From assembly GCF_003589595.1 (NCBI RefSeq), contig NW_020653391.1, forward strand, positions 4,035,641 to 4,099,640: a DNA stretch of 64,000 nucleotides, read 5' to 3'. Shown here in pieces: positions 49,101-56,307 of the stretch (its first letter is position 1; each line of letters opens with the position of its first letter). The position numbers and the translations under genes were made by a program. This stretch comes from Hyposmocoma kahamanoa. Its lineage: Eukaryota; Arthropoda; Insecta; Lepidoptera; Cosmopterigidae. Below the pieces are notes generated by a model, which ran no database searches, had not been told where the DNA came from, and saw nothing but the letters and a program-made list of their open reading frames with translations.

Positions 49101-52100
49101 ATAGATGGCGTTGGTGGCGCGCATTAAAAGTTTTATGCGATCTGCGAATTGTTACCAAAAGTTACACTTTTATAGTATACACGATTGGAGAAACTCATCA
49201 TTCATATAAAACTCAAACAATTTTTCACAAATTATCGTTCAATTAGACAAAAATATCCATTATTTCAAATACTGGGCCCCAAAGTTGCAATGGCAGTTGA
49301 GTCTCAACAGAGTGTCAGTGAAAAGGAAGTGACGGCATTCAATCATTCAATCCCTAAAGATCGATGAGAACTACCGTGGTAAATACTATGCATATCTTAA
49401 TTTTTATCTCGTTGAAGCAGCAATTTAATCTTCAAATTAAATTTTTAATATTAGTAGACTACGCCATCGACTCACCATCGAAGAGCAGAATACCAAAAAA
49501 TTTAAATAATAGCTCGAAGGCTAGCTACTGACAAGCCATTATCTTAAGAGTCGATACTAACTCCGCTGGAACTTAATTTTTTCCCGTACTAGTACGGTTC
49601 ATTTTGCTTGGGTCGAGCGGCAGGCTTTACTCGGGCTTTATTTCAGAACTTATTTTTTGAACAACAAAATTAAAACCATTTGAAAAATGTAAATAGTATA
49701 CTATACACGTGTCCTATTTAGTTCAGTTGATATAAAAAAATAATTGGTATATGTAAAGTACCTATTGAATCGGTTTTTTTGTAAAATTTCGAGGTAAGTT
49801 TGTTTTTTTCTATCGTGAAAATTTTTAGGAATATCCTCAATTTTACTGTAATATTTTTTCCAAAGTTATTGATTTAACACTTTCGCTGTTATACGGAATC
49901 AACCAAAACCATTTGAGGTTGTCTAGACTGTTAACATTTAACAGAGTAGGTAATAAACGTAATCCTGCCGTTAACATTCCATGGACACACAATTGAGACG
50001 ATTTGAATGTAGTAGACTTGGGGCGCAGTTGTGGTAGAAACGGGTATTATGACAGAATTATGAACCGCGAAGTCAGGGGTGACCAGTATTTGAATTAATT
50101 GTAATTGAAATTCGTGTTTGGAAAAACGTACGTATTCTACTTACTCTATGTTATATAACTCACATTAATTTATTTTATTACATATTTTTAATGATATCAA
50201 GCGACAGGACGAACAAGTCGTGCACCTGGTGGTAAGCGACACGATTATCCAAGAAAATTACAGCGCCACTCCGCGGTTTAAATAGCAAAAATCTGAGGGG
50301 TACTGCCACCCTTTTTTTAGTTTAGCCCGTTCAGGTATTCTCGATCTAAGGTATTTAAATTAAATATTGTAAGCAACCCTAGAGTTTCTTGCTCATTCTT
50401 CTCAGGGGAATCTGCCTTACGAATGAGCAGTATAGTTTAATCCGTATGACGATTTCAAGTGTTTGCTTACCTATGAAATAAATGTGGTCTGTGAAATAAG
50501 CATTATTTAACTTTGACTGCGCCCACCACACACACAATAAATTAACAAGTCCCATGTGCCTGTGATTTCATTAGATAATAAATATAATATGTTGAAGCGT
50601 ACAGTCAAATATAAAAATGGAACTATAATTTTGAAAACAATGTCCAAAAAGAACGATACATCGCCAACATTGTATTTTAATTAAGACAGTCCGTATTTCA
50701 TAGCCTTATGTAACGTGTGGATTAGATGGATCATTACAACGGAAAAGTTAAACTAACAACCGTGCCACACAGCCTCGTCTCATTTTTATAATCTGATATG
50801 GAAAGGGAGCGCAGGGCGTTGACTGACCGTTGCGAGATGAAGTGCCCTTCAAAGCATATTGCCTAGCCAGTTCTTTTGCACGTGGGTTAGTTACACGGGG
50901 CGGACATACAGTACACTGCGCATCCAATACAACAGTGCGTTCAGGGTGCTGTTCCAACTTCCACCATACTGTAGCGGGTCAGCAATGTTTGCTGAGAAAC
51001 ATGTTGACTACGACACGAAATAGGCGTCGTATGCGTCTCAGTACCAACGGCATCCTGAGCACATTGCGAACACACAATGGTTTATTATTAATACCTACAA
51101 TGACGTCAAATATAAATAAAATTACAATGTCTTCAATTCACACAACAAAAAGAATTTTAGGACATTCTTTGGGGTGCACGAAAGGAGCCCCGCACGACGT
51201 ATCACCTCCTGTAGGTACGTCTGGCGCGCCACTCTGGGCAAAACTCGGCGAGTACTTTACACCGATTACAATACTTTCACCATGATGGCAAGCAATATAG
51301 TGTACGCCATCGATACAATCAGAAGAAGTTGGATATAAAACATTAACACTTTTCAGGTTTATAGATGTTCGTAGAATCGAGGACCTATTTATTACTCGCG
51401 GATTTCTTGTTGCGATTTCAGTAGGTATGGTGGGCAAAGGATTTTAGTTTCAAATTTAAACAGTCCCATATCTTTCTACATTAGTTTTGATTATAGAGAC
51501 CCTCCCTACCGACCCTTAAGGTACCTATACGAGAAAGGCATTATAACCTGTGCGCGCACTTTAGAAGTTCAGCTTCTGAACCCAGATCAGCCAGTGAACA
51601 GGGTTATCACTGACCTTCCATCACTTGACTTCATTCGGTTCTCGAAAAGCTAGTGCCTCGGGTGAGCCGCCCCGGATGCAAGTACAGTTACCTTCCTATT
51701 TTCCAGATAGGTACCTGAGCTGCTGGCACGTTCACTTCCAGTTGCGCATTGCACAACTAGCGGTTGCCACCGCTAAGCCGTCGACTCTAACATCCACTAC
51801 CAAATCTAATTGGTGGCGGAGCTGTACGGCGTCTCTCTAGTTCCCAATAACCTAAGCGGCTAGAGGGACTGAAGAATATCTAGCTTATCCTCTACTAGCT
51901 CTCCGGGTTAGTGCTGGAGATGCAGAGTCATGCGATAAGACAAAATTTAAACAGAAAAACGTCCCTAACTTTTTTTAACACTGACACTTTGCAGTTGGCC
52001 GCCGATGGCCTTGACTGCGCCACAGGACAAAAGGGCGAGCTGCAGATTAGTAACAGGCGTGAGGGAGCCCAGCTGGGCATAGACCAAGGCCCAGGACGCA

Positions 52101-55100
52101 GCCTTCCGCCAGAAGGGCGTGCTGTAGGATTGTATCTGCGCAAGTACACGCTGAACTAACGGGTACACGCTGAACTGAGGGGACTAATATAACTTTAAAA
52201 ACTAATGAAGCACACACTCATAGCCCCGCATAAGGGAAACCCTGGTGCCATGAAAACACACACATAGGTAGACAACCAAATTACATCAAAACTCATTTCT
52301 CCCGGGCCTGGAATCGAATCCGGGACCTCTGCGTGGCACTCCAGCATGGTAACCGTTTGGCCACAGAGGCAGTTTAACAACTGACACTTATGAACTCCGA
52401 AACGAGCGTTACTTGACTACAGTGTACGCAATAAAGTATTGAGTATAGGCGTTACTGTTTGTCTTAGTTCAATAAACCAGTTCCCCAACATTAAGCAGCA
52501 TGATAAAGGCTAAATGATATGAATAGGAAATTCGAAAAGTTAAAATTTTCCTGAGTCATTCAAAGTGTTCAAAAAGTAAGGACGCGTTCCCACTATGCCG
52601 TGACGACAAATTGTCGTGCAGTTTACAGTGTCGTGACATGTATATTTAAATGAAGTTGTTCATATATCGCACGATACGATTAATTGTCGTTCACGATTTT
52701 TTATCGTTACAACGACAAACTGTCGTCACAGTGGGAACAGCTAGAACGACAGTCGTTGGATGATAAAAAAACGTCACGATAAAAACGTGACGACAGATTG
52801 TCGCAGCTCCTATTGTCGTCACGTTTTATTTTATACGTCACGTTATATTTTCTTTTCTTCGTTTGCTTCCTCTTCCGCATTTTTGGAAAGTAATACATTA
52901 TTAAAATTTCGTCTTCATCCATTTCGAGCGAACACACACTACCGGCTTCCAAAAGAACATACAAGCAGTCCATCAAACGGTTCTGTCGTGCAAACGACAA
53001 GGAGGCTGTCGTGAAACGATAAATTGTCGTCACGATCTAGTTGGAACAGCTAGTCACGACAGTCGTTCAGCGATAAATAATCGTCCACGACATATAGTCG
53101 TGATATGGGAAGCTAGACACGACAGTCGTCCAACGATAATAAAACGTGACGACATAGTGGGAACGCGCCCTAAGCATTACAGGAATGAGTCATCAAATGT
53201 TCATGTTTAAATGTGACGCAATATGCGGATAATAGTAACCTAGCAAATACACTTGTCTCTTTAATGTTTTCTTTTCTTTTTTTTAACGAGTTATGAGCTT
53301 GGTGGCAAGCAACACGCCTACCTATATACCTACATATAACAGATGTTATGCCACTCAGAGCTTTGCAAAGTTGTGCGGCGCACAGCAGCTGCGCCCGTTA
53401 TACTGAGACATAAAGTCGATAACAAATCCCATTTTCCAGTAGTTTGACCAGCATCCCTTCAAAACCGGAGCGCAGTATACTGCTCACATCATTGCATAGC
53501 CGTAAAAATAAATATGATGCCAGTACTTTTTTATGGCCGCGAATTGTACTTTTCGACATGATGTAGCATATCAGCTAAGTTAGATGTAGCAGACGTAGCA
53601 TATCAACTAAATAAAAATAAAATAATTTTTTTTACTACGGTACGACACGGTATTTTGAATACGTAATCCGAGAAATCCTGAATGGTGGATCTCATTATTT
53701 AAGTGTCAACTTTATTTTATTTTCATATATTTTCTTTTTTCTTTCTAATTTATTGAGAACATCTATATGATTGATAAAAGATTCATTAAAATCTATGTCT
53801 GGAGTACCGCACTGTACGGATGCGAGACATGGAAAAAACACAAAGAAAGACAAAGACAGACTATTTCGGCTCGCAGGACATGTTTAGGCCCAGTGGAAAT
53901 AAAATGCTAGTGGACTCGTATTAAGTTATAATATTCGAGAAAAAGGAAATTACATTTTTTAGCGACGAGTACGACGGCGGCGATTGTTGCGTGATGTCCT
54001 TTGATTTTTTTTCATTTTACTTATATTTTACTGGCTACGGCTCTGTACTAGACAGAGATGAATGGAAAAAAAAAATGGATAGAAAAGAAATCAAAAGAAG
54101 ATGTTTTGAAAAGGGTTGGGAAGGAAAAAAATCTTTTGAATACAATAAAGGGCAAAAGGGAGAAAATGTCGGGACATTTGTTCCATAATAACGAATTTGT
54201 GAGAGTGATAATGAAGGGAAGAATGGAAGGGAAAAGAAAGAGAGAAAGACCAAGAATGGCGTATAGTGAACATATAAAAAAGAAGATCAAAGTGAATAGC
54301 CATAAAGAGGTCAAGGAATTAGCTATGAACCGTAAGTGGAGGAGGCTACACCGACAGGAGTCTGGCTCTTAAATATAAGTATACGACGATAAAATGGTTA
54401 TACTAGTATCGGTTTTTTTTTACAAGAAATTATAATTTTTACCACACATTGTGGGATACCTATTTAGATAATTGCACTCTAATCTAATAACTCTTGATGT
54501 TCCTGATCTCGCGTATTTATAATAAATACGTCATGAAACATTATCTAAATTTAAATTTATTGAATAGATTGTTCTTCTCAAGATTGCCTAGAAGATACTT
54601 AGGCTGATTTGCGATCTTTACAGAATTAAAATTTGCATTGAAATTACACCTTAAAATGATCCTACTTTTCATCACTCCAATCTAACAATGAAATCTTTCC
54701 CTTTCCTTCGCTTTGGGATATTGTAAAGCTAATTTCTTCTATGTATACTAATTTCTAACTGGGTGATGAAAAACTTTCATAGATTTCTCATAGATGGCGC
54801 TACGGCTAAGAAGATTCGATAACCAAGCACACAGAAAAATTCTTGAAGACCGCTGGTTCATTATGTGGCTTATTTGTTATAGCGTCTGGCACGGAATGCT
54901 AGAAGACGTCGGATCGAATCTGGCCGGATCAACGGATATTTTCTGAGTGTTCAATCATTGTATTAATAATAACAGCCAATTAAGTTTATTTTTTAATTTA
55001 ATACTTTCCAGGTAATTTTCGCTACATAATTTTGGTGGCTATATTTATTACTCAAGTGTTGAAGTAAATTATTGTGAATTATTAAATAATATTTCAAGTT

Positions 55101-56307
55101 ACTACAGTGGAATATTAAATAATACATGATAATATTCCACAATATTTAAATAATAGAAATAACCACCAAAATTAGATACAGAAAATTAACCTGAAAATTG
55201 CACAATTCCTACATTTCCCTAATTCTATGGAGGTTTCAAAATAGCCACAGCAACGATATAACAATTTCCCGCGAAAAAATACCAGAAAATTAAGTAGTGA
55301 AAAAAAAATTACAATGTAAGAATAAGTATGACTAATTACACACTATAGCCAGTCGCGAAGGTCGTGAAATTTTACTGCTACTACTTATTCTATTGACCTT
55401 AGGTCTGAGGTGTAACCGGTGATAATCACAATAAACTAACTCTGGATTTGTAAATAAATAACACTAATAATAATTTACATCACAGCAATAAGTAATAATT
55501 TAATATTCCTTTGTTATTACAATTGTTATACAGTCAATGTTGATTTATGTTGTTTCACATTGTCATGATAATAAGTATTTTGCTTTTACACACACGTTAC
55601 AGAGCACTATTTGCCTTGTTAAAGAGATTTACCATATTTTTTGTTATCATTTATAGAAAAATATAATGATCCAAATCGGACGTAGATATTCCTCCCAATA
55701 TGTTAATGATGAAATATCACAAAGTAAAATTAAAGGAGTAACCATACCTATCAACACAAAATCATGTTGCAGCAGTCAGATTTTTTTTTATATATATAAA
55801 AGGCTTGACCTGATGGACTTAAAGCCTCAATGGCTAAAATAAATATTAAAGTGAAAAAAATTAAAATAACTAAATGCAGCTTTCAGCTGAGTAGTTTTAT
55901 TTATAAAAACAGATCTGACATTTTCATTTTAAAAAATCATAGAGAAAAATTGTTGCTATGTTGAACGGTTAAACCGTTTATAAGTACAACTAAAAGGGCA
56001 CGAGGCTGCGCGGGGAAGATAGAGACCACCTGTGAAGTTTGGAATTTAGGGCTTAAATTGTTTTCAAGACATGAAATTTAGTAAAATTTCAAATAATAAC
56101 CTCAATCACACTTATAGAAGAACGAACTGAGTATATTAACATAGGTACCGTAATTAGTTCATACACAGTCAAGAGCTAATTCTATAAGATTAAACTCTCT
56201 TTATTACCTACCTCCTCTGTGACATTTTGTCCAGCCTTTTTCTTGATATCGATCAAGTTGAGTACGTTCCCAGTGTTAATCGTCACTTTAGAAGCACTAT
56301 TCAACAT
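30938..56307 (-). CDS. Gclm: Glutamate-cysteine ligase modifier subunit (complete, 7 exons)
   Basis: This is the regulatory subunit of glutamate-cysteine ligase, the first and rate-limiting enzyme of glutathione synthesis in the cytosol. In the known family it binds the catalytic subunit, improves glutamate affinity and relieves feedback inhibition by glutathione; it has an aldo-keto-reductase-like fold without reductase activity. Coding exons are 56212-56307, 48071-48237, 47480-47598, 35374-35526, 33316-33432, 32590-32775 and 30938-31128. They sum to 1029 bp (342 residues plus stop), with GT/AG at every border and phases that agree. Recognition rests on the N-terminal TGNVLNL block (about residues 12-18), EERKNLKIGVKIFINE (about 97-112) and INLASCCVVPPSLHAF followed by QLLTHGDPP (about 249-279), which match the animal family. 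It is longer than the 274-residue human protein, mainly from extra sequence around residues 145-200. Introns are 7974, 472, 11953, 1941, 540 and 1461 bp and full of repeats. No UTR exon was identified. Confidence 0.93.
31302..31400. mobile_element. hAT-like terminus
   Basis: CAGGGGCTCTCAAACTTTTC resembles the common hAT end CAG.GGTTCTCAAACTTTT. A matching opposite end (TTTGGGAACCGCTG) occurs at 33971-33984. Confidence 0.45.
31327..31397. repeat. 33-bp snapback palindrome
   Basis: Arms 31327-31359 and 31365-31397 are reverse complements with one mismatch around the 5-base loop AGGGG. It lies in Gclm intron 6. Confidence 0.95.
31868..32133 (-). repeat. Repeat L, near-complete copy
   Basis: From GATGGTAAGCTACATGCCTG to AAGGAGCTCTACT, within Gclm intron 6. 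Confidence 0.85.
32225..32560 (-). repeat. SINE-like repeat shared with 12945-13550
   Basis: On the minus strand TGGCCCAACAG and GGATGCGATTTCC resemble A and B boxes. The outer blocks match the 12945 copy in order. It lies in Gclm intron 6, just outside exon 6. Confidence 0.5.
32590..32775 (-). CDS. Gclm: Gclm exon 6 (signature exon)
   Basis: Acceptor TTTCTAG. It codes for GRVHQLGVADVGGGCL, then AQINLASCCVVPPSLHAFC and VQLLTHGDPP. The INLASCC.VPP...AF and QLLTH.DP blocks are diagnostic of the glutamate-cysteine ligase modifier subunit. The donor is GTAAGG. Confidence 0.95.
33112..33250 (-). pseudogene. RTE-type LINE 3' fragment
   Basis: AACGTTCACTGCTGAGCATA and GGCCTCCCTTAAAG belong to the C-terminal coding end of RTE-like elements read on the minus strand. 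Degenerate; in Gclm intron 5. Confidence 0.6.
33316..33432 (-). CDS. Gclm: Gclm exon 5
   Basis: Acceptor TTTTCAG. The exon codes for an acidic start (MSSTEVDADNEADARKCEA) then ILPGIKVLWAILEDYVKEG, matching the family helix L.P.W.ELE.LV. The donor is GTAATA. Confidence 0.9.
33900..33984. mobile_element. hAT-like right terminus
   Basis: Ends TTTGGGAACCGCTG, the reverse complement of CAGCGGTTCCCAAA. In Gclm intron 4. Confidence 0.45.
34618..34870 (+). pseudogene. LINE 3' end (same family as 23021)
   Basis: Codes for MEWNSLPADLFPERYNLGLF then KARVNRHYLGVHAPSSTSSS and stops at LSIR. In Gclm intron 4. Confidence 0.72.
34909..35142 (+). repeat. AACCGACTTC-family repeat, copy 4
   Basis: Contains GCGCACTTTCCGGTGACCGA and ends TATGAGGTCGGTC. 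Directly follows the LINE end above. Confidence 0.68.
35374..35526 (-). CDS. Gclm: Gclm exon 4
   Basis: Acceptor ATTTCAG precedes VFTALHTEYIDNVILAYNP, equivalent to the family stretch L...LDSVIIASPP. The remainder (LHRLEEIADETTLKTSYTT and following) has no clear vertebrate counterpart and looks like an insect-type insertion. The donor is GTGAGT. Confidence 0.9.
35605..35643 (+). repeat. Family G fragment ending at a gap
   Basis: ACTACCACAGCTCGAAACC and TTTTCCCGTACTA match copy 1 and copy 3. The rest is lost in the gap. Confidence 0.5.
35644..35653. other. Assembly gap, 10 N
   Basis: A short placeholder gap between a family G fragment and a repeat L tail. Confidence 0.99.
35654..35707 (+). 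repeat. Repeat L, 3' tail fragment
   Basis: GCACGACTTGTTCGCCCCGA through GGTATTATAAAAAAAAA. The upstream part is lost in the gap. Confidence 0.75.
35937..36172 (-). repeat. Repeat L, near-complete copy
   Basis: From AACAGTTGCAGTGCCACTCA to AAAGGAGCTCTACTGCTACC. In Gclm intron 3. Confidence 0.85.
36593..37962 (-). repeat. SINE family S copy split by a LINE
   Basis: The left part (ATACACACATAGACAACATA...CATCCAAACTT) and the right part (CATAAGAGAAACAAATGTAG...CAAATATTT) are contiguous in intact family S copies. The LINE at about 36645-37921 lies between them. Confidence 0.75.
36654..37742 (+). pseudogene. LINE reverse transcriptase fragment (jockey/CR1-like)
   Basis: 5'-truncated but long open frame of about 362 codons ending at a TGA. 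It carries the reverse-transcriptase motif GVPQGSILGPFLFLIYINDL, the catalytic FADDT (near residue 80 of the fragment), NLLLNAKKTKCVKF and LGVTLDSKLQW, then a thumb/C-terminal region (RLVYFSYFHSIMSYGILMWG, RAIRSVDRLGSR). The endonuclease and the palm region before GVPQGS are missing. The 3' UTR (37743-37921) includes TAGAGTTTCTTGCTCGTTC and ends in repeated CTTTGA units. It stands in Gclm intron 3 and is inserted in a SINE. The frame being open suggests a fairly recent insertion. The clade call is tentative. Confidence 0.85.
38790..39080 (+). repeat. AACCGACTTC-family repeat, copy 5 (best copy)
   Basis: 291 bp from AACCGACTTCAAAAAAGAGG to CTTTTGAGGTCGGTT, with weakly inverted ends. Non-coding, so a non-autonomous element; class not certain. 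Confidence 0.75.
39622..39940 (+). repeat. Repeat L, near-complete copy
   Basis: From GCAGAGCTCCTTGTGACAG to TTGGTATTATATATTTTTTT. Contains an extra short duplication in the GACAGACAGGCGCAG region. Confidence 0.85.
40237..41412 (+). pseudogene. CR1-like LINE 3' portion, frameshifted
   Basis: The first segment codes for VINNDLRHIWTWSKQFGLKL then NATKTQMIVIGSS and IKISDNVKNLGILID, the region after the reverse-transcriptase palm. At 40441-40456 a 16-bp direct duplication (CTTATTGATAGGGCAC) shifts the frame. Coding then continues as RVSWAPQLVETSRKLFASAA through TVQAIRLWNALPLSIQQ to a stop at 41048-41050. A 3' UTR ends in AATAAAGAATTTTTGTATTG with TTGTA repeats. The LILPILDYAD-like (LLLPILDYADACY) and A.RLWNALP blocks indicate a CR1/Rex-type element. 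In Gclm intron 3. Confidence 0.82.
42310..42435. repeat. AT microsatellite and low-complexity tract
   Basis: An ATATAT run followed by TATTTAATATTTAAT-type repeats, about 120 bp. Confidence 0.9.
42489..42716. mobile_element. hAT-like MITE, copy 1
   Basis: 228 bp. It starts CATTGACTTACAA and ends with the exact reverse complement. An 8-bp duplication ATTAAACC occupies 42481-42488 and 42717-42724. Non-coding. The 8-bp target duplication fits hAT (or P-type) transposases. Confidence 0.9.
42831..42874. repeat. Short perfect hairpin
   Basis: A 16-bp perfect stem (GGACTTGAGTATGATT and its complement) around a 12-base loop. Confidence 0.9.
43805..43917 (+). repeat. Repeat L, partial copy
   Basis: AGAGTTCGTTCAGAAAAGTA through GGTGCTGGTGAAATCACAGG. 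Confidence 0.78.
44281..44760 (-). pseudogene. Retroelement C-terminal (endonuclease-like) remnant
   Basis: The minus strand codes for GDLTALQWFHSRRVGAWGAT, CVSKFAPSHLS, YDFVPIAVETAGTWGAKAKK and QISLPIQRGNAASIMGTF. The F(V/I)P.AVET.G.WG and QR.SL.IQRGNAASI.GT blocks are a familiar C-terminal segment of invertebrate reverse-transcriptase polyproteins. The upstream D..(10)..W pattern resembles a restriction-like endonuclease (inference). It is isolated, without the reverse-transcriptase domain. Confidence 0.6.
44917..44996. repeat. 30-bp tandem duplication
   Basis: CGTGCGAGCTCGTAGATTTC repeats twice with a GCGATG link, followed by a third partial GCGATGCGACG unit. Confidence 0.85.
45538..45598 (+). 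repeat. Repeat L, short fragment
   Basis: CAGGCACATGGGACTTGTCA through GTGACAGACGCAGTTCC. Confidence 0.7.
46276..46481 (-). repeat. Repeat L, copy truncated by tandem array
   Basis: From AGGGACGAACAAGTCATTGC to CTGGAACGCAGTAG, where the 135-bp array starts. Confidence 0.8.
46486..47100. repeat. 135-bp tandem array, about five units
   Basis: Landmark CGGCCCTATCAATTTCTACC recurs at 46708, 46843 and 46978, exactly 135 bp apart, with a further unit at 46486 beyond the gap. On the minus strand one frame gives NLLCWSLRC.PTLQSEI per 45-codon unit. Some units carry a stop at the SEI-stop position, so coding is doubtful. Confidence 0.9.
46589..46598. other. Assembly gap, 10 N, in tandem array
   Basis: The 70-80 bp on each side of the gap are almost the same sequence, so the true array length is unknown. 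Confidence 0.99.
47480..47598 (-). CDS. Gclm: Gclm exon 3
   Basis: Acceptor TGTGCAG leads into PHDDVQNKMAEEERKNLKIG and KIFINEDSTAALTECLEN, the counterpart of the family's DEREEMKVSAKLFIVE strand. The donor is GTGAGT. It covers residues 88-127. Confidence 0.93.
48071..48237 (-). CDS. Gclm: Gclm exon 2
   Basis: Acceptor TTCCAG precedes codons for LSESIKLTLTEWST, matching the family's EEL...I..TLNEWSS segment. The end codes for the QETVISITR region before a GTACAA donor. The exon codes for residues 33 to about 88. Confidence 0.92.
48505..48740. mobile_element. CATCCGTCCG-family MITE, copy 2
   Basis: Arms CGACATCCGTCCGTAATAAT...GTAATACTCGAC and the inverted counterpart ending CGGATGGATGTCAGACG. 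Outer GCACT...GTGC ends also match the outer layer of the 15677 element. In Gclm intron 1. Confidence 0.68.
49556..49925 (+). repeat. Family G repeat, copy 3 (longest)
   Basis: About 370 bp including TTCATTTTGCTTGGGTCGAG, TCAGTTGATATAAAAAAATA and TTATACGGAATCAACCAAAA. No coding content. Confidence 0.62.
50193..50577 (-). repeat. Repeat L, copy split by a LINE 3' end
   Basis: The left part ends GGGGTACTGCCACC. The right part resumes CGCCCACCACACACAC...CCCATGTGCCTGTGATTTCA. Confidence 0.78.
50310..50517 (+). repeat. LINE 3' UTR (36654 family) inserted in repeat L
   Basis: Contains CCTAGAGTTTCTTGCTCATT and ends AACTTTGACTG, keeping one unit of the CTTTGA-type tail. Fully non-coding, so an extremely 5'-truncated insertion. 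Confidence 0.78.
50748..51437 (-). pseudogene. Unrecognised, possibly coding, interrupted
   Basis: Two minus-strand open stretches (51138-51437, 99 codons; 50748-50957, 69 codons) separated by stops. The first contains SSDCIDGVHYIACHHGESIV and ends near a proline/glycine-rich patch; the second contains a CTVCPPR motif and a basic tail. I recognise neither. They lie next to the unclassified repeat at 51461 and may belong to a degraded mobile element. Confidence 0.35.
51461..51923 (+). repeat. Unclassified two-copy repeat (copy 2)
   Basis: 463 bp aligned end to end with 14113-14583, with small indels. Ends TAGTGCTGGAGATGC. Confidence 0.65.
52208..52373 (-). repeat. SINE family S, internally deleted copy
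   Basis: Head ACTGCCTCTGTGGCCAAACG and a B box with an extra change (GATTCGATTCC). A deletion removes the ATTTATTTCTCTCG body part. Confidence 0.8.
52580..53170. mobile_element. Harbinger-like MITE C with captured coding remnant
   Basis: Begins GGACGCGTTCCCACTATG and ends CATAGTGGGAACGCGCCC. TAA flanks both ends (52577-52579, 53171-53173). The outer portions match MITEs A and B. The centre is a distinct coding remnant, listed separately. In Gclm intron 1. Confidence 0.82.
52840..53000 (-). pseudogene. Harbinger transposase N-terminal remnant
   Basis: The minus strand codes for LEMDEDEILIMYYFPKMRKR followed by KQTKKRKYNV. An acidic MDEDEIL start followed by a basic run is the usual N-terminus of Harbinger (HARBI1-like) nucleases. 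The catalytic DDE region is absent, so it is non-functional. Confidence 0.6.
53283..53533 (-). repeat. Repeat L, diverged copy
   Basis: From GAGCTTGGTGGCAAGCAACA to ATGATGCCAGTACTTTTTTA. Confidence 0.7.
53760..54372 (+). pseudogene. RTE-like endonuclease/RT C-terminal remnant
   Basis: The first block codes for YVWSTALYGCETWKKHKERQ, the W..LLYGCETW motif of such elements. After an unrelated or degraded stretch a second block codes for MSGHLFHNNEFVRVIMKGRM, EGKRKRERPRM and ELAMNRKWRRLHRQESGS, matching the usual GH..R......I.G...GKRGRGRPR...A.DR..WR pattern. No intact enzyme remains. In Gclm intron 1. Confidence 0.7.
54780..54960 (+). repeat. Possible SINE fragment
   Basis: GATGGCGCTACGG and a B-box-like GGATCGAATCTGG lie about 130 bp apart. 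Weak evidence. Confidence 0.3.
55009..55193. mobile_element. Foldback element with about 45-bp arms
   Basis: The left arm CAGGTAATTTTCGCTACATA... pairs with the right ...AGATACAGAAAATTAACCTG. A second, inner inverted pair GTGGAATATTA / TAATATTCCAC sits in the centre. Confidence 0.7.
55200..56211. other. Gclm intron 1, no feature recognised
   Basis: AT-rich intron sequence up to exon 1, with no recognised repeat. Confidence 0.4.
56212..56307 (-). CDS. Gclm: Gclm exon 1 (start codon exon)
   Basis: The ATG is at 56305-56307 and opens a 32-codon exon beginning MLNSASKVTINTGNVLNL, aligning with the family's N-terminal L.L.TGN.LN. motif. The exon ends TEE before a GTAGGTAA donor. A second possible donor lies 4 bases downstream, but only this one keeps the frame with exon 2. 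Confidence 0.9.

Noticed and set aside
50830..51285. 151-codon plus open frame
   Set aside because: Antisense to a slightly more protein-like minus frame; composition shows no domain and it crosses both minus fragments.
54035..54314. Hydrophobic minus frames resembling a membrane protein
   Set aside because: Antisense shadow of the lysine-rich RTE remnant; the AAA-rich strand reads as Phe/Leu/Ser.
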